NCBI GenBank assembly: GCA_020073385.1
Contig: JAIQFH010000004.1
Span: 62,001 to 126,000 of the forward strand
Length of the DNA stretch: 64,000 bases
Direction: 5' to 3'
Source: Terriglobia bacterium
Lineage (GTDB): Bacteria; Acidobacteriota; Terriglobia; Terriglobales; Acidobacteriaceae
The notes beneath the pieces are model-generated. The model saw only the letters and a program-made list of their open reading frames with translations. It made no database searches and had not been told where the DNA came from. Positions 42,685 to 51,425 of the stretch are shown here, in pieces. The translations under genes and the position numbers were made by a program. Every line of letters begins with the position of its first letter. Within the stretch, counting starts at the first letter, position 1.

Positions 42685-44331
42685 CTATCGAGTTGCCTTA
42701 GTTTTCATGGCTCGAACGATCACAGGCCGGCGTATGACGGTTTCCAATAGATACCTCTCAGCAGCAACGGTTTGTGCGGTCGGAGTTCCGTCGGCGTAAC
42801 CCTCCGCAGCGATCACCAGCGCTTCATTCTTCCCCAAGGCGGTGGACTTCCGCACGAAGCCATTGGCACGCTGCTGGCGGGTCTTCGGCTGAGCGCCGGT
42901 ATTTTCAATCTTCACTTTCCGAATGTGCCCGTCATGTGCCGCATCGAGTGAATTCGCCAACCGCAAAACGGCGGCGAGCTGAATCGTTGTCTTCTGTTCC
43001 GGCGGGAGCAAGTCACGCAGGAGTCTGTGACCACGCGTAGGGAGCGCTCCGCAATGGAACCTCGCCACTACTGCTGCACGCCGCATAACCTCCACGTTCC
43101 ATCCGAGCGGTGTGGCGTGTTTGTTGATCAGATCCAGCGATTCTTTATGATGTCCCTTGTTACCCTTGACCTTGCCGACATCGTGCAGTAGCGCAGCGGC
43201 ATAGAGGCTGGCGCGAGCATCGCCGGTGGCGCCGTTCTGCTCGGCCGAAAGACTCGACGATCGATCAAGTAGTCCCGTCGCGACTAGCCCATCATAGAGT
43301 TGCACCGACAACCGCGCCACGCGCTCAGAATGTGCGAAGTCCGGGTCCAGCGCTTTCGCCCAGAGCTTCATGCGGCGGGTCGCGATTTCCTGGATCTGCT
43401 TGCCATGAGGCAGCCCCGCGCGCCATACATTCCACAGGGAATCGGGCCCCACGGTTTTCTGGCGGTATTCGGCGATGCGTTTGGTCCGTTCTTGCATGAT
43501 GTGCTCGTGCCAGGCACTCCGGGACGCCTCATCCACGAAAACGTGATGGGACAGTGCAGTAGCCCACAGCACGTCGAGATCATGTACATCGCCCAGAAGA
43601 TCCTGTAAGTGTTTCAAATCGTTAGACCAAGCTTCGTGCTCCGTGGGAAGAAAGTTTTCGACGATATACCGAAACCGTTTGATGCCGATGCGCAGTGTGT
43701 GGAACGCGACTTGCGACCGGTTTCGCAAGGCGACCGTATGCAGTTCGTGCGCAGTTGTCCAGCGCTCCAAAGCGAGATGCTTGAAGACAGCACTACCAGG
43801 ACGAATGCGCGCGGCCCGCTGGGGCAACGAGTTGCTCCATTGGCGCCATTGCTTACGGTCGAACTCTTCAAGGGCTGCGCGAGCTTCGCGCTTCTGTTCG
43901 GCCTCGCGGGCCTGCAGAATTTTGAGCAGCGCATGAGCCGGATCCACGCTCAGGTTGGTGTCATTCGGGTGAGATCCAGATGAACCGGGAAGCTCGCCTT
44001 CGAGAGTCGGACGACCTAGAGGGATGGACCGAGTGATTCCTCCAACGTTCAACTTCTCGATCCAGTGCATCATGATCTGGGCGTCGCGCAGGGCGCCGAG
44101 GCGCTGGAATAACTGCTTGCCGGCCTTCTTCATCGCCTTCCAGTTGCGATCGGGGTCCATGGCCATCATCCCATCTGCCATGGAGCGGCAACGGCGCAAG
44201 GCTACACGGAGGTCGTGGACGGGGTCTGCGCTGAATTCGGGAGAGACCTTGTTGCATTCGTCCAGAACGCGCAGCATCCAGTAGCGGAGGCCGCTGGTTT
44301 TCCGCGAGGATCTCAAGGAAGTTTTGGTCAC
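42685..44331 (-). CDS. CHAD-domain and HD-domain fusion protein
   Basis: A 548-residue protein. The N-terminal half (about 10-290) is a CHAD domain with HxxRVxLRRCR (VHDLRVALRRCRSM) and HTLRIGIKRFRYIVE helices that bind polyphosphate. The C-terminal half (about 330-540) has an HD phosphohydrolase pattern: SERVARLSVQLYDGL, AALLHDVGKVKGNKGHHKESLDLI, ARFHCGALP and LAAVLRLANSLDAAHDG. The last stretches recall the HD domain of Ppx/GppA exopolyphosphatases. The pair of domains suggests polyphosphate or (p)ppGpp-linked metabolism. The substrate is unproven. Confidence 0.8.
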   Translation of the reverse strand: MTKTSLRSSRKTSGLRYWMLRVLDECNKVSPEFSADPVHDLRVALRRCRSMADGMMAMDPDRNWKAMKKAGKQLFQRLGALRDAQIMMHWIEKLNVGGITRSIPLGRPTLEGELPGSSGSHPNDTNLSVDPAHALLKILQAREAEQKREARAALEEFDRKQWRQWSNSLPQRAARIRPGSAVFKHLALERWTTAHELHTVALRNRSQVAFHTLRIGIKRFRYIVENFLPTEHEAWSNDLKHLQDLLGDVHDLDVLWATALSHHVFVDEASRSAWHEHIMQERTKRIAEYRQKTVGPDSLWNVWRAGLPHGKQIQEIATRRMKLWAKALDPDFAHSERVARLSVQLYDGLVATGLLDRSSSLSAEQNGATGDARASLYAAALLHDVGKVKGNKGHHKESLDLINKHATPLGWNVEVMRRAAVVARFHCGALPTRGHRLLRDLLPPEQKTTIQLAAVLRLANSLDAAHDGHIRKVKIENTGAQPKTRQQRANGFVRKSTALGKNEALVIAAEGYADGTPTAQTVAAERYLLETVIRRPVIVRAMKTKATR

Positions 44332-44445
44332 TCAAGAATATTCTACTGAAGACAGCCCCCGGGCGTTGCGCTGTGATCCGTGTTGCGGATGTTTCTGTTG
44401 GAACTCAGGGACAGACAGCCCGAATGGCGGACCTCGCGACCAGAG

Positions 44446-44652
44446 TTAGCGGACGGTGACGAGAATCTTGCCGAGCACCAACAAGTAGCCGACAATCGCG
44501 ACGAAGCCGTGTGTGCGAATTGCTCGATGACTAGCGGGCCAGGGGAACATAAGCAGCCCGAAAACCGGCATCAGCTTGTCGGGCCACATGAGCCCCGCCA
44601 CTCCAAAAATCAGGTTCAACTGCACAATCAGGTAGAAGATCAGGTTTTCCAT
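44446..44652 (-). CDS. Small two-helix membrane protein
   Basis: From the ATG at 44652 a 68-residue protein with two hydrophobic segments (ENLIFYLIVQLNLIFGVAGLM and HGFVAIVGYLLVLGKILV) around a short polar loop. The frame is open further upstream, but that part is unlike protein. No clear ribosome binding site. Similar small orphan membrane proteins exist; the function is unknown. Confidence 0.55.
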   Translation of the reverse strand: MENLIFYLIVQLNLIFGVAGLMWPDKLMPVFGLLMFPWPASHRAIRTHGFVAIVGYLLVLGKILVTVR

Positions 44653-44897
44653 AAAAATGATTTGTGGGGGGACCGCGATTCTATTACAGCGGGCACAACC
44701 GAATGAAGCGAACGTTACGAAAGTAACTGCGGGCATGTTGCTGTCCACCTGCTAGGAGCCCGCCTCATTCACGGGCTGGACCCCCACGGACGTTGTGTTT
44801 CTCCTTGGACACTTACCTCCGTAACGTTTAAGGGCTTACCTTTTCGGCATAACCTTGAGGTGCAAATCGATACTTCGAGGAGCTTTTTATCTCCGGC
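44653..44897. other. Divergent promoter region
   Basis: 245 bases between the small membrane protein gene and the HEAT-like/PilZ gene. A GAGGAG ribosome binding site for the latter lies at about 44876-44881. No other feature is clear. Confidence 0.35.
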
Positions 44898-47678
44898 ATG
44901 GACACATCGCAGGGAGCGCGCGCAGCGTCGGCGCGGGCGTTTGTTCACAGCCTGAACATCCTTATTAAGTACGCACGGATGTATGGCTACGATCACAAGC
45001 GCACGGAGGCGCAATTTGAAACCACCTGGGGCGAGCTGCAGAGCGCGCTGCCGAGCGGTGGTTTCCTGCTGGGAGTTTCCGACAACAAGCTGCTGCTCGA
45101 TGGCATTCCGCTCGAGTCAGGGCAGGCGGAGAAGAGCTTTGCCACTCTGCTGACTACGGCCGGTCTGGCCAGCCTGCATTTCTCCAAGGAAGTTACGGAA
45201 GAAGATTTCGTGCGCCTGGTCCGCGCCTTCATGGTTGCCGGATCGAAGGCAACCGATGTTGCGAAACAGATCAAAGAAGCGCTAGGCGGCAAGCAGGGAT
45301 CGATCAAGATCAACGAAGTGAAGTTCGTCGCCGCCGACCCGCTGACAGGAGATGTCAGCATTGCGGCCCAAATCGCGGCCCAGACTTTAGGGCCGGAATT
45401 CAGGCAGTGGCTGAATGATCCACAGAAACTCTTGCAGTTGATTGCGGCTGCCGAAGGCGCCAATTCCGGTGGAGGAAAAGTCACCGACGGAGCCCCGATG
45501 GTTCCGCTCGGCAGCGTACCCAACATGCCGCTCGGAAGTGGCTCAGGCGGTGGGGGTGGAACCGGAACTGGCGGCGGAGGCGGAGTCGGTGGCGGAATGG
45601 CTGGCGGTACTGGAACCGGTGGCGGTGGTGGGACTGGAACAGCCACCGGTGTGGCTCCGGCATGGAAGGGCGGAATGGTTCCCCTGCAGGAGCAGGAAGT
45701 AATCCAGGCGATTCGTTTGCTGACTCGATTTGGGCAGGTGCAGCATGATCCCAATGTCAAAGAAGAAGACCTGCACAAGGAACTGAGTGAGACCGACCCC
45801 AACACGCGATTGAATCTGCAACAACTGCTGGGTAGCCTGGCGGCGCGCGCAACGTCCGCCGAGGAGGAAGACACTCCGCTGTTGATGAAGGCCGCCGAGC
45901 ACATGGCCATCCGCTTCGCTCTGGAGCGCTACCAGAAGGGCGAAGTCAAGGTAAATGCCGTCCATCAGATGATGGAACATATGAGCCGGCAGATGGATTC
46001 GCTGCGCCAGATTCTGAAAATCCAGGAAGAGAAGATGAACAAGGCCGGCATCCTGGTGGAGTCGCATGCCGACATTCTGGATCGTATGTTCTGGGCAGAG
46101 GTGCCGGAAGCAGGTAAGAAGAGCGTGCTGCTGTCGCACGAAGCCCCTTGCGTTCCGCCACGCAACCTGCGGCAGTTTGTGGAGAGCCTGCTCGGGCGTG
46201 ATGATAAGCAACTCGCCTCTGACATTCTGAACAATTACTCGAGCTGCCTGAGTGCAAAGGAAGTCGAGCCGCGCCGTCGTACCGCGATCGGATTGAGCCA
46301 GATCGCTGATCTCTATGCGCGCCTCGGAGGCCAGCCCATGGCGCAGGCAGTGCGCAAGCTGAGCGAACAGATCATTGCCGAAAAAGATGCCGAGATGCAG
46401 AGCCTGCTGAGCGCAGCGTTCGTGCGCTTGAGCCAGGAGTCGAGCGCGGCCAAGAATTATGCGGCCATCAACGAAGTGTGCGCCGGCATGGAATTGATCA
46501 GCGTCGAGCGCCCGGTATTGATGAGCGATCTTCGCCCGCGGGTGGGTGTGGAAAACCGCTTGCCTGAGTTCATCGAAGAAGCGATCCGGCTGGAGCCAGT
46601 GCCGGCGGACTTGCTGGCCGTTTTGCGCCGCACCAGCCAGGCTGGAGCCGAGCATCTTGCCGACCGGTTCTTCCGCTGCATGCGGCGCGATGAGTGCGAT
46701 CAAATGATCGAACTGGTGAAAGAGCTGGGATCCCCGGTTCTATTGCAACTGCGCGAGATCTTGCGTACCGGGCAGCCTCGGCAAGCTTCCGGCGGAGTCG
46801 GGCTGATCAGCCGGCTGGATGTGGGCACCTTGCTGGAATTGCTCCCCGTCCGCCTGCCTGAGTGGAACCGTTTCTATCACGACATCGTTGTGCGTCAGAT
46901 TGCCTACGGAAATGCAGCCGACCGTGGCCGCACGCTCCTGGAACTGACGGAAGTTCTCGATCCTCTGGTGCTGCCCGAAACGGTCGACGAAATCGGAATG
47001 AGCGGCGACATGACGGCAGTGCCTCCGCTGATCGCCATGGCACGTCCCGGCGACGCGGCTTCGCGTTCCTCGTATGTACAATTGAAGGCCATTGAGTCGC
47101 TCGGGCGATTGAAGGATGCTGAGGCCGTAAATACGCTCCGGGAGATCCTTGAAGCCAAGAAGACTTTCGGATGGGTGTATCACCGCGAGCTGCGAATTGC
47201 TGCGGCACAAGCTCTGTCAAAGACCGATCCCCGCTACAGTGCCCAGGTCATGCATGACAGCGGACTTGAATCGGCCGAACTGGCGATCGCACCGCTCGAT
47301 CTGGCCCCGGCGTGTCCCTGGGTGCGGCAACGCCGCTATGAGCGGATGGTTCTGGCTAAGACCGTGACGGGAACCATCGGCAGTTCCTGGGGCAAGTCCA
47401 GGATCATGATTCGGGAATTGAGCCTCGGCGGCGGTATGGGGACGAAGGAAGACAATCTCCGCATTGGAAGTGAAGCCGACCTTGAGATCTCGCTGGGCAT
47501 GCGCTCCAAGATACGGGCGCACGTGCTTCTGCGTCGCGCTCGTGTGAATGAAGTTGGATTCGAGATCGTGAACACCGATCTCGAGAGCCGATACAAACTC
47601 CGCCGCCTGTTGGTGGAGGCGTTGAATTCGGCCCCACAGAACAAGGGTCATGAATGGGGCGGCGAGAGGAAAGTGTAG
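44898..47678 (+). CDS. Large helical-repeat (HEAT-like) protein with Gly-rich linker and C-terminal PilZ-like domain
   Basis: A 926-residue soluble protein. Residues about 1-190 are helical (EEDFVRLVRAFMVAG). Residues about 205-255 are an extreme Gly/Thr/Ser linker (runs such as GGGGGTGTGGGGG). Long alpha-helical repeats fill about 265-780, including HEAT-like pieces (SLGRLKDAEAVNTLREILEAKKTFGW, ELRIAAAQAL). Residues about 820-920 (RRYERMVLAKTVTGT, IMIRELSLGGGMG) resemble a PilZ-type c-di-GMP receptor with a partly degenerate RxxxR. It may be a c-di-GMP-responsive scaffold, perhaps tied to the PAS-GGDEF/motility genes nearby, though not in the same operon. Confidence 0.7.
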   Translation: MDTSQGARAASARAFVHSLNILIKYARMYGYDHKRTEAQFETTWGELQSALPSGGFLLGVSDNKLLLDGIPLESGQAEKSFATLLTTAGLASLHFSKEVTEEDFVRLVRAFMVAGSKATDVAKQIKEALGGKQGSIKINEVKFVAADPLTGDVSIAAQIAAQTLGPEFRQWLNDPQKLLQLIAAAEGANSGGGKVTDGAPMVPLGSVPNMPLGSGSGGGGGTGTGGGGGVGGGMAGGTGTGGGGGTGTATGVAPAWKGGMVPLQEQEVIQAIRLLTRFGQVQHDPNVKEEDLHKELSETDPNTRLNLQQLLGSLAARATSAEEEDTPLLMKAAEHMAIRFALERYQKGEVKVNAVHQMMEHMSRQMDSLRQILKIQEEKMNKAGILVESHADILDRMFWAEVPEAGKKSVLLSHEAPCVPPRNLRQFVESLLGRDDKQLASDILNNYSSCLSAKEVEPRRRTAIGLSQIADLYARLGGQPMAQAVRKLSEQIIAEKDAEMQSLLSAAFVRLSQESSAAKNYAAINEVCAGMELISVERPVLMSDLRPRVGVENRLPEFIEEAIRLEPVPADLLAVLRRTSQAGAEHLADRFFRCMRRDECDQMIELVKELGSPVLLQLREILRTGQPRQASGGVGLISRLDVGTLLELLPVRLPEWNRFYHDIVVRQIAYGNAADRGRTLLELTEVLDPLVLPETVDEIGMSGDMTAVPPLIAMARPGDAASRSSYVQLKAIESLGRLKDAEAVNTLREILEAKKTFGWVYHRELRIAAAQALSKTDPRYSAQVMHDSGLESAELAIAPLDLAPACPWVRQRRYERMVLAKTVTGTIGSSWGKSRIMIRELSLGGGMGTKEDNLRIGSEADLEISLGMRSKIRAHVLLRRARVNEVGFEIVNTDLESRYKLRRLLVEALNSAPQNKGHEWGGERKV

Positions 47679-47700
47679 CGATTAGCAGTTAGCATTGAGC
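47679..47700. repeat. Heptanucleotide-word repeat, GCANTTA type
   Basis: Three tandem near-copies of a 7-base word (GCGATTA, GCAGTTA, GCATTGA) directly follow the TAG of the HEAT-like/PilZ gene. The same word family fills the nuoK-nuoJ spacer. Confidence 0.5.
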
Positions 47701-47716
47701 TCGAAGCAAAATCAAA

Positions 47717-47743
47717 AGCCTCTGCCTTTCGCAGAGGCTTTTT
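47717..47743. terminator. Bidirectional intrinsic terminator
   Basis: AGCCTCTGC (47717-47725) pairs with GCAGAGGCT (47731-47739) over a CTTTC loop. It is flanked by TTTT on the plus side and by an A-rich stretch giving TTTTGATTTT on the minus side, so it can end both the HEAT-like/PilZ transcript and the convergent nuo-atp transcript after atpE. Confidence 0.9.
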
Positions 47744-47764
47744 CAGTTCAGGCGAAACTGCCTT

Positions 47765-48067
47765 TTACTTCACCTTCAAGAAGATGATCGCCAGGGTGTA
47801 CAGCGCGAGCGACTCGATCAGCACCAGGCCGAGAATCAGTGCGAACTGGATTCCAGGACGGGCGGCAGGGTTACGGGCCAGCGACTCGGTCGCGGCTGCA
47901 ACGGCCTTGCCTTGGGCCAGGCCGCAGACAGCGGATGCGATCGCCATGGAGAATCCGGCGGTAATGGCGATCCAGCTCGCTTCGCTGGTGCCGCCACCCT
48001 GTGCGAACGCAGGCATGGCAAAGCACAGCGCGGAAAGAATCATAAACAAACGGCTCAGTTGACGCAT
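47765..48067 (-). CDS. atpE: ATP synthase subunit c with signal-like N-terminus
   Basis: A 100-residue proteolipid. Residues 1-23 look like a signal peptide (LFMILSALCFAMPAFAQ), so the mature protein would be of standard size. Two hairpin helices follow with the polar loop ARNPAARP. The ion-binding site is Glu85 in LIESLALY. Gln52, Glu85, Ser86 and Tyr90 align with Gln32, Glu65, Ser66 and Tyr70 of the Na+-binding c ring of Ilyobacter tartaricus, so a Na+ site is possible. The frame extends upstream through repeat DNA; the ATG at 48067 matches the family. Last gene of the nuo-atp block. Confidence 0.93.
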   Translation of the reverse strand: MRQLSRLFMILSALCFAMPAFAQGGGTSEASWIAITAGFSMAIASAVCGLAQGKAVAAATESLARNPAARPGIQFALILGLVLIESLALYTLAIIFLKVK

Positions 48068-48144
48068 GGGTGTTGCTCCTTTATGAGTTGCCGCCAGGAG
48101 GTGGTTGACGCCATACCGTGCAGGTGCCCTCACGCTGACGACTT

Positions 48145-48292
48145 CAGTTCTCAGTTCTCGGTTCTCAGTTCTCAGCAAACCAAATGCTGAGAAGAGAGCC
48201 GACAATTGGGAACTGACTCTTTCTCCAAAAAACTTATGAAAAAAATCCTGACCTGGTGCTGCTCTTACTGAGAACCGACAACTGAGAACTGG
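48145..48292. repeat. Heptanucleotide-word inverted repeat, AGTTCTC type
   Basis: The arm 48145-48169 is built of AGTTCTC words (one starting GG). It is complementary to 48267-48291 over 25 bases with one mismatch. A second, poorer inverted copy lies at about 48187-48215. Together they fill the atpB-atpE spacer and could fold into a long hairpin. Confidence 0.8.
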
Positions 48293-48295
48293 TTT

Positions 48296-49054
48296 CTAGT
48301 GCTCTTCCGCCACCGCGCCCGACACGTAAATGATCGACAGCAGCATGAAGACGTACGCCTGCAAGACCGCCACCACAATATGAAGTCCGCTGAAGATGAT
48401 GGGCACGCCGATCGGGATCATGGAAAAAAACACCAGAGTGATCAGGTCGCCGGCGAAAATGTTTGCCCAGAGACGAACCGTGAGTGAGAGCAAACGCGCA
48501 AAATGGCTGACCAGTTCGATCGGGAGCATCAGGGCCGCAAGCAGAATCCGCGCAATCAGCGGCATGCCTTCCATCGGCGGTCCGAAGAAGTGCAGCAGAT
48601 ACTTCGGGCCGGCATGCTTGAATCCCTGCGTGTGATAGTAGAGGAACGAGCAGATCGCGCAGCCCAGCGGAACAATCGGAACTCCCGTCGGCGACTCGAA
48701 CCCGGGAATCAGCCCAATGAGATTGCAGACCAGGATAAAGATGAAAACGACGGCAAAAAACGGCGTGTAGGGCTCGCTGTGATGGCCAATAATCTCGCGG
48801 CTCTGGGCCAGCACAAATCCTTCGATGCCTTCGAAAGCATGCTGCAACGCTCCCGGAGATTCCACCGAGAGCCGCGACCGGACCAGCAGGAAGATGACCA
48901 GCAGGAAACCAAAAACCAGCAACTCCATCGAGAAGGAGTCGCTGATCGGCGCCGATGCGTACTTCGGCTCGATATGAAGCGACCGCAAGAACGCGGTGAC
49001 GGGCGCCGCAAACAGGTGATTCAGGATTTGAGTGAACCAAAGTTGTTCGGGCAT
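48296..49054 (-). CDS. atpB: ATP synthase subunit a
   Basis: A 252-residue membrane protein with the conserved helices of F0 subunit a. The essential Arg lies in LLSLTVRLWANIFAGDL, preceded by ILLAALMLPIELVSHFARL, and the C-terminal helix (VVAVLQAYVFMLLSIIYVSGAV) has the usual Gln. It forms the ion channel with the c ring. It lies between atpI upstream and atpE downstream; genes for b, delta and F1 subunits are not in the window. Confidence 0.95.
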   Translation of the reverse strand: MPEQLWFTQILNHLFAAPVTAFLRSLHIEPKYASAPISDSFSMELLVFGFLLVIFLLVRSRLSVESPGALQHAFEGIEGFVLAQSREIIGHHSEPYTPFFAVVFIFILVCNLIGLIPGFESPTGVPIVPLGCAICSFLYYHTQGFKHAGPKYLLHFFGPPMEGMPLIARILLAALMLPIELVSHFARLLSLTVRLWANIFAGDLITLVFFSMIPIGVPIIFSGLHIVVAVLQAYVFMLLSIIYVSGAVAEEH

Positions 49055-49057
49055 GAA

Positions 49058-49083
49058 AGCTTTTAGCTGCTAGCTCCTGGCTT
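49058..49083. repeat. Heptanucleotide-word repeat, AGCTNCT type
   Basis: Tandem AGCTTTT, AGCTGCT, AGCTCCT and GGCTTA in the atpI-atpB spacer. The 20 bases TAGCTGCTAGCTCCTGGCTT recur, inverted, in the nuoM-nuoL spacer about 4.2 kb away. Confidence 0.6.
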
Positions 49084-49093
49084 ATTGCGGAAC

Positions 49094-49555
49094 TCAGTCC
49101 TGTCCAGACCCGTCTCGCCTGAATGCTGCGTACAGTTCGTAAAACGCTTCGCAGACGATGGCTCCCACGGGCAGAAACAGGCCCGCGAACAGCCCCCTGA
49201 GGCTCGCGGGGAAACTGGTTAATATAGCATACGCAGCCACCCCCAACAACACGTAGCGAAGCAGGAATCGGGCCACTATCCCCTTGCTAGACTGAGGTTT
49301 TCCGGTATTGGTTACGCGATCTGCCAGGCCGGAGACGCCGCTTTTGAGCCACTGGAAATTGAGATAGGCGATCACACATCCCAGCAGGAATCCAAGGGCG
49401 GACCGGAGGCCGAACGTTACCCATGCCGCAACGCAAAGAACGGGCCCCAGGATGAGCATGAAGTTACGGATTCGCGGAAGCGCGGCGGCACAGAACCTTT
49501 CATCCGCGCTGTGCTCAACGCCAGGAGGATTGGGGCTGGGTTGGTGGTCGGTCAT
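49094..49555 (-). CDS. atpI: ATP synthase assembly protein AtpI-like
   Basis: A 153-residue membrane protein from the ATG at 49555. Four hydrophobic segments are seen (FMLILGPVLCVAAWVTFGL, ALGFLLGCVIAYLNFQWL, FLLRYVLLGVAAYAIL, GLFAGLFLPVGAIVCEAFYELY), the pattern of the AtpI/ATP synthase I family that helps c-ring assembly. Position just before atpB is standard for atpI. The upstream extension to 49609 lacks similarity. Confidence 0.75.
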   Translation of the reverse strand: MTDHQPSPNPPGVEHSADERFCAAALPRIRNFMLILGPVLCVAAWVTFGLRSALGFLLGCVIAYLNFQWLKSGVSGLADRVTNTGKPQSSKGIVARFLLRYVLLGVAAYAILTSFPASLRGLFAGLFLPVGAIVCEAFYELYAAFRRDGSGQD

Positions 49556-49635
49556 CGTGCCATGGACAGCTGTGGAGGGGGGCCTTTTTCCGCGATACGG
49601 AGGGCGCAATCCACAGTCCGGTTTTCGACTTGATC

Positions 49636-49866
49636 TTACTTGGTATCACGCGAAACGGTGCGGATTAGTTCAATCAGGCCGGCGGCCGTACCAATCAGCA
49701 GTCCGACGACCGCTATCCATGTTGTGTGCAGCCAGCGGTCAAGTAGCGATCCAAGAAGATATCCCGCCACCGTCCCCGCTGGCAGCATGAAAGCGAGTTG
49801 GCTGTAGCGGCCGACTTGAACCCACGGGCTTTTCTTGCGGTCGGGATCTTCGGGAGTGGAAGGCAT
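49636..49866 (-). CDS. atpZ: AtpZ-like small F0F1 ATPase accessory protein
   Basis: A 76-residue protein from the ATG at 49866 with two membrane helices (LAFMLPAGTVAGYLLGSLLD and TTWIAVVGLLIGTAAGLIELI), the AtpZ/putative F0F1-ATPase subunit pattern. In other bacteria AtpZ with AtpI forms a small Mg/Ca-transport or assembly module. It lies 26 bases after the nuoN stop and begins the atp part of the block. Confidence 0.75.
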   Translation of the reverse strand: MPSTPEDPDRKKSPWVQVGRYSQLAFMLPAGTVAGYLLGSLLDRWLHTTWIAVVGLLIGTAAGLIELIRTVSRDTK

Positions 49867-49892
49867 CGGCAAGAAGAAATGATAGTGCAACC

Positions 49893-51425
49893 TTAATGCA
49901 TCAGGTTCGCGACATTGGATTGCTGAACAATCCCCAGCGCCCAATTGACCATCTCGATGAACCGGTTCGGCATGATGCCGATATAGACCGTTGCCAACCC
50001 CGTCAGACCCAGCGCTACGCGCATCGCGAGACTTACCGGCAGCTTTTCCTCTCCCTTTTCCGGCTGGCGCATGAACATTGCGTTGGCGATCTTCAGGTAG
50101 TAGTAGAGGCCGAAGACAGAGTAGAGCACGCCTAGAGCAGCCAGGACATAGTGCTTCGTCTCGATCAGGCTGAGGAAGATGAAGTACTTTCCCCAGAATC
50201 CGGCGAGAGGCGGGATTCCCGCCAGCGACAGCATGAACACCAGCATCAGCACCGCTTCGACAGGGGCGCGTGAGTATAGACCATTGAGATCGTCGAGATC
50301 GTCGCCTGCAATGTTGCGATGTCTAAGCGACGTGATCACGGCAAACGCGCCGAGATTCATGAAGGTATAGACGAGTAGATAGATCAGGATGCCTTTGAAT
50401 CCATCGTCGAACCCATCGTGCGAGGTGGCCGTGCCCAGAGCGATCATTCCTAGCAGCATGTATCCCACATGCGCAATCGAGGAGTAGGCCAGCAGGCGCT
50501 TGGTATTAGTCTGGGTGAGCGCCGCGAAATTGGCGCCGGTCATGGTCGCGATCGAGACGAATACCAAGAGAGGTACCCAGACATCCCGCATCGAAACCAA
50601 TCCACAGAATTGGAACGGGCTGCCTAGCAGAATTCGCAGCAGCATCGCCCATCCCGCCGCCTTGACTGCGACGGACATGAATCCGGTGATGCTGGTCGGA
50701 GCTCCTTCATAGGCGTCCGGAGCCCATTGATGAAAAGGAATCGCAGCGATCTTGAATAACAATCCCGTCAGCGTCGTCACAAGGGCGATAATTGCGACCG
50801 GCCTGTACTGGGGATCGAATGCGCGATGCAGCAGTTGTTGATGAATGCCCGCGAGGTTTGTGGTGCCGGTCAGCCCATACAGCAGCGAAAGCCCATAGGC
50901 GAAGATTCCGGACGAAAACGCGCCCAACAATAGATATTTCAAAGCGGCTTCATTCGAGCGCCGGTCGCGGCGTAGGAATCCAACGAGCACGTACGTCGAA
51001 ATGGCCATCAGCTCCAGACCAATAAAAATCAGGACGATATCGAATCCGGAGGCCATGCACATCATGCCGGCTACCGAAAGCAGCATTAAAGCGTAGTACT
51101 CGCCGTGGTTTTCGTTCTCCGTTTCGAGATACCGCACCGACATCAGGATGGCGATCGCTGTGCCCGCTAGGAACAGATAGAAGAAGTAGATGGCAAACCG
51201 GTCCACCACCATGGTGCCCAACATGCCGACGATTCCCGGTGTGTTGCCAATAAATGCCTGAATCTGGTGGACTCCAACAGCTGAAAAGCATACGCCGATA
51301 AATGCTAGAAGGGCGTTGAACCACTTCTTCTCTTTAGGAAGCCAGAAGTCGAACAGGAGAATGGCGAGGGCGAAGAGCGTCAGCAACACAATCGGACGTG
51401 CCAGGATGAGGTCGGTCGGACCCAC
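49893..51425 (-). CDS. nuoN: NADH-quinone oxidoreductase subunit N
   Basis: A 510-residue antiporter-like subunit with about 14 membrane helices. It includes FKIAAIPFHQWAPDAYEGAPTSITGFMSVAVKAAGW with its key Lys residues and LLAYSSIAHVGYMLLG. The GTG start at 51425 overlaps the nuoM stop by one base (TAGTG); longer open frames upstream lie in nuoM. One of three proton-pumping arms of complex I. Confidence 0.94.
   Translation of the reverse strand: MGPTDLILARPIVLLTLFALAILLFDFWLPKEKKWFNALLAFIGVCFSAVGVHQIQAFIGNTPGIVGMLGTMVVDRFAIYFFYLFLAGTAIAILMSVRYLETENENHGEYYALMLLSVAGMMCMASGFDIVLIFIGLELMAISTYVLVGFLRRDRRSNEAALKYLLLGAFSSGIFAYGLSLLYGLTGTTNLAGIHQQLLHRAFDPQYRPVAIIALVTTLTGLLFKIAAIPFHQWAPDAYEGAPTSITGFMSVAVKAAGWAMLLRILLGSPFQFCGLVSMRDVWVPLLVFVSIATMTGANFAALTQTNTKRLLAYSSIAHVGYMLLGMIALGTATSHDGFDDGFKGILIYLLVYTFMNLGAFAVITSLRHRNIAGDDLDDLNGLYSRAPVEAVLMLVFMLSLAGIPPLAGFWGKYFIFLSLIETKHYVLAALGVLYSVFGLYYYLKIANAMFMRQPEKGEEKLPVSLAMRVALGLTGLATVYIGIMPNRFIEMVNWALGIVQQSNVANLMH

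Noticed and set aside
45543-46703. 386-codon minus-strand open frame opposite the HEAT-like/PilZ gene, and 24500-25603 opposite the NtrC-type regulator, 56680-57783 in nuoH
   Set aside because: All lie wholly within well-supported genes in other frames and lack start signals or motifs.
48145-48292. Heptanucleotide arrays considered as CRISPR or att sites
   Set aside because: Word length is 7, there are no spacers of uniform size and no integrase gene nearby.
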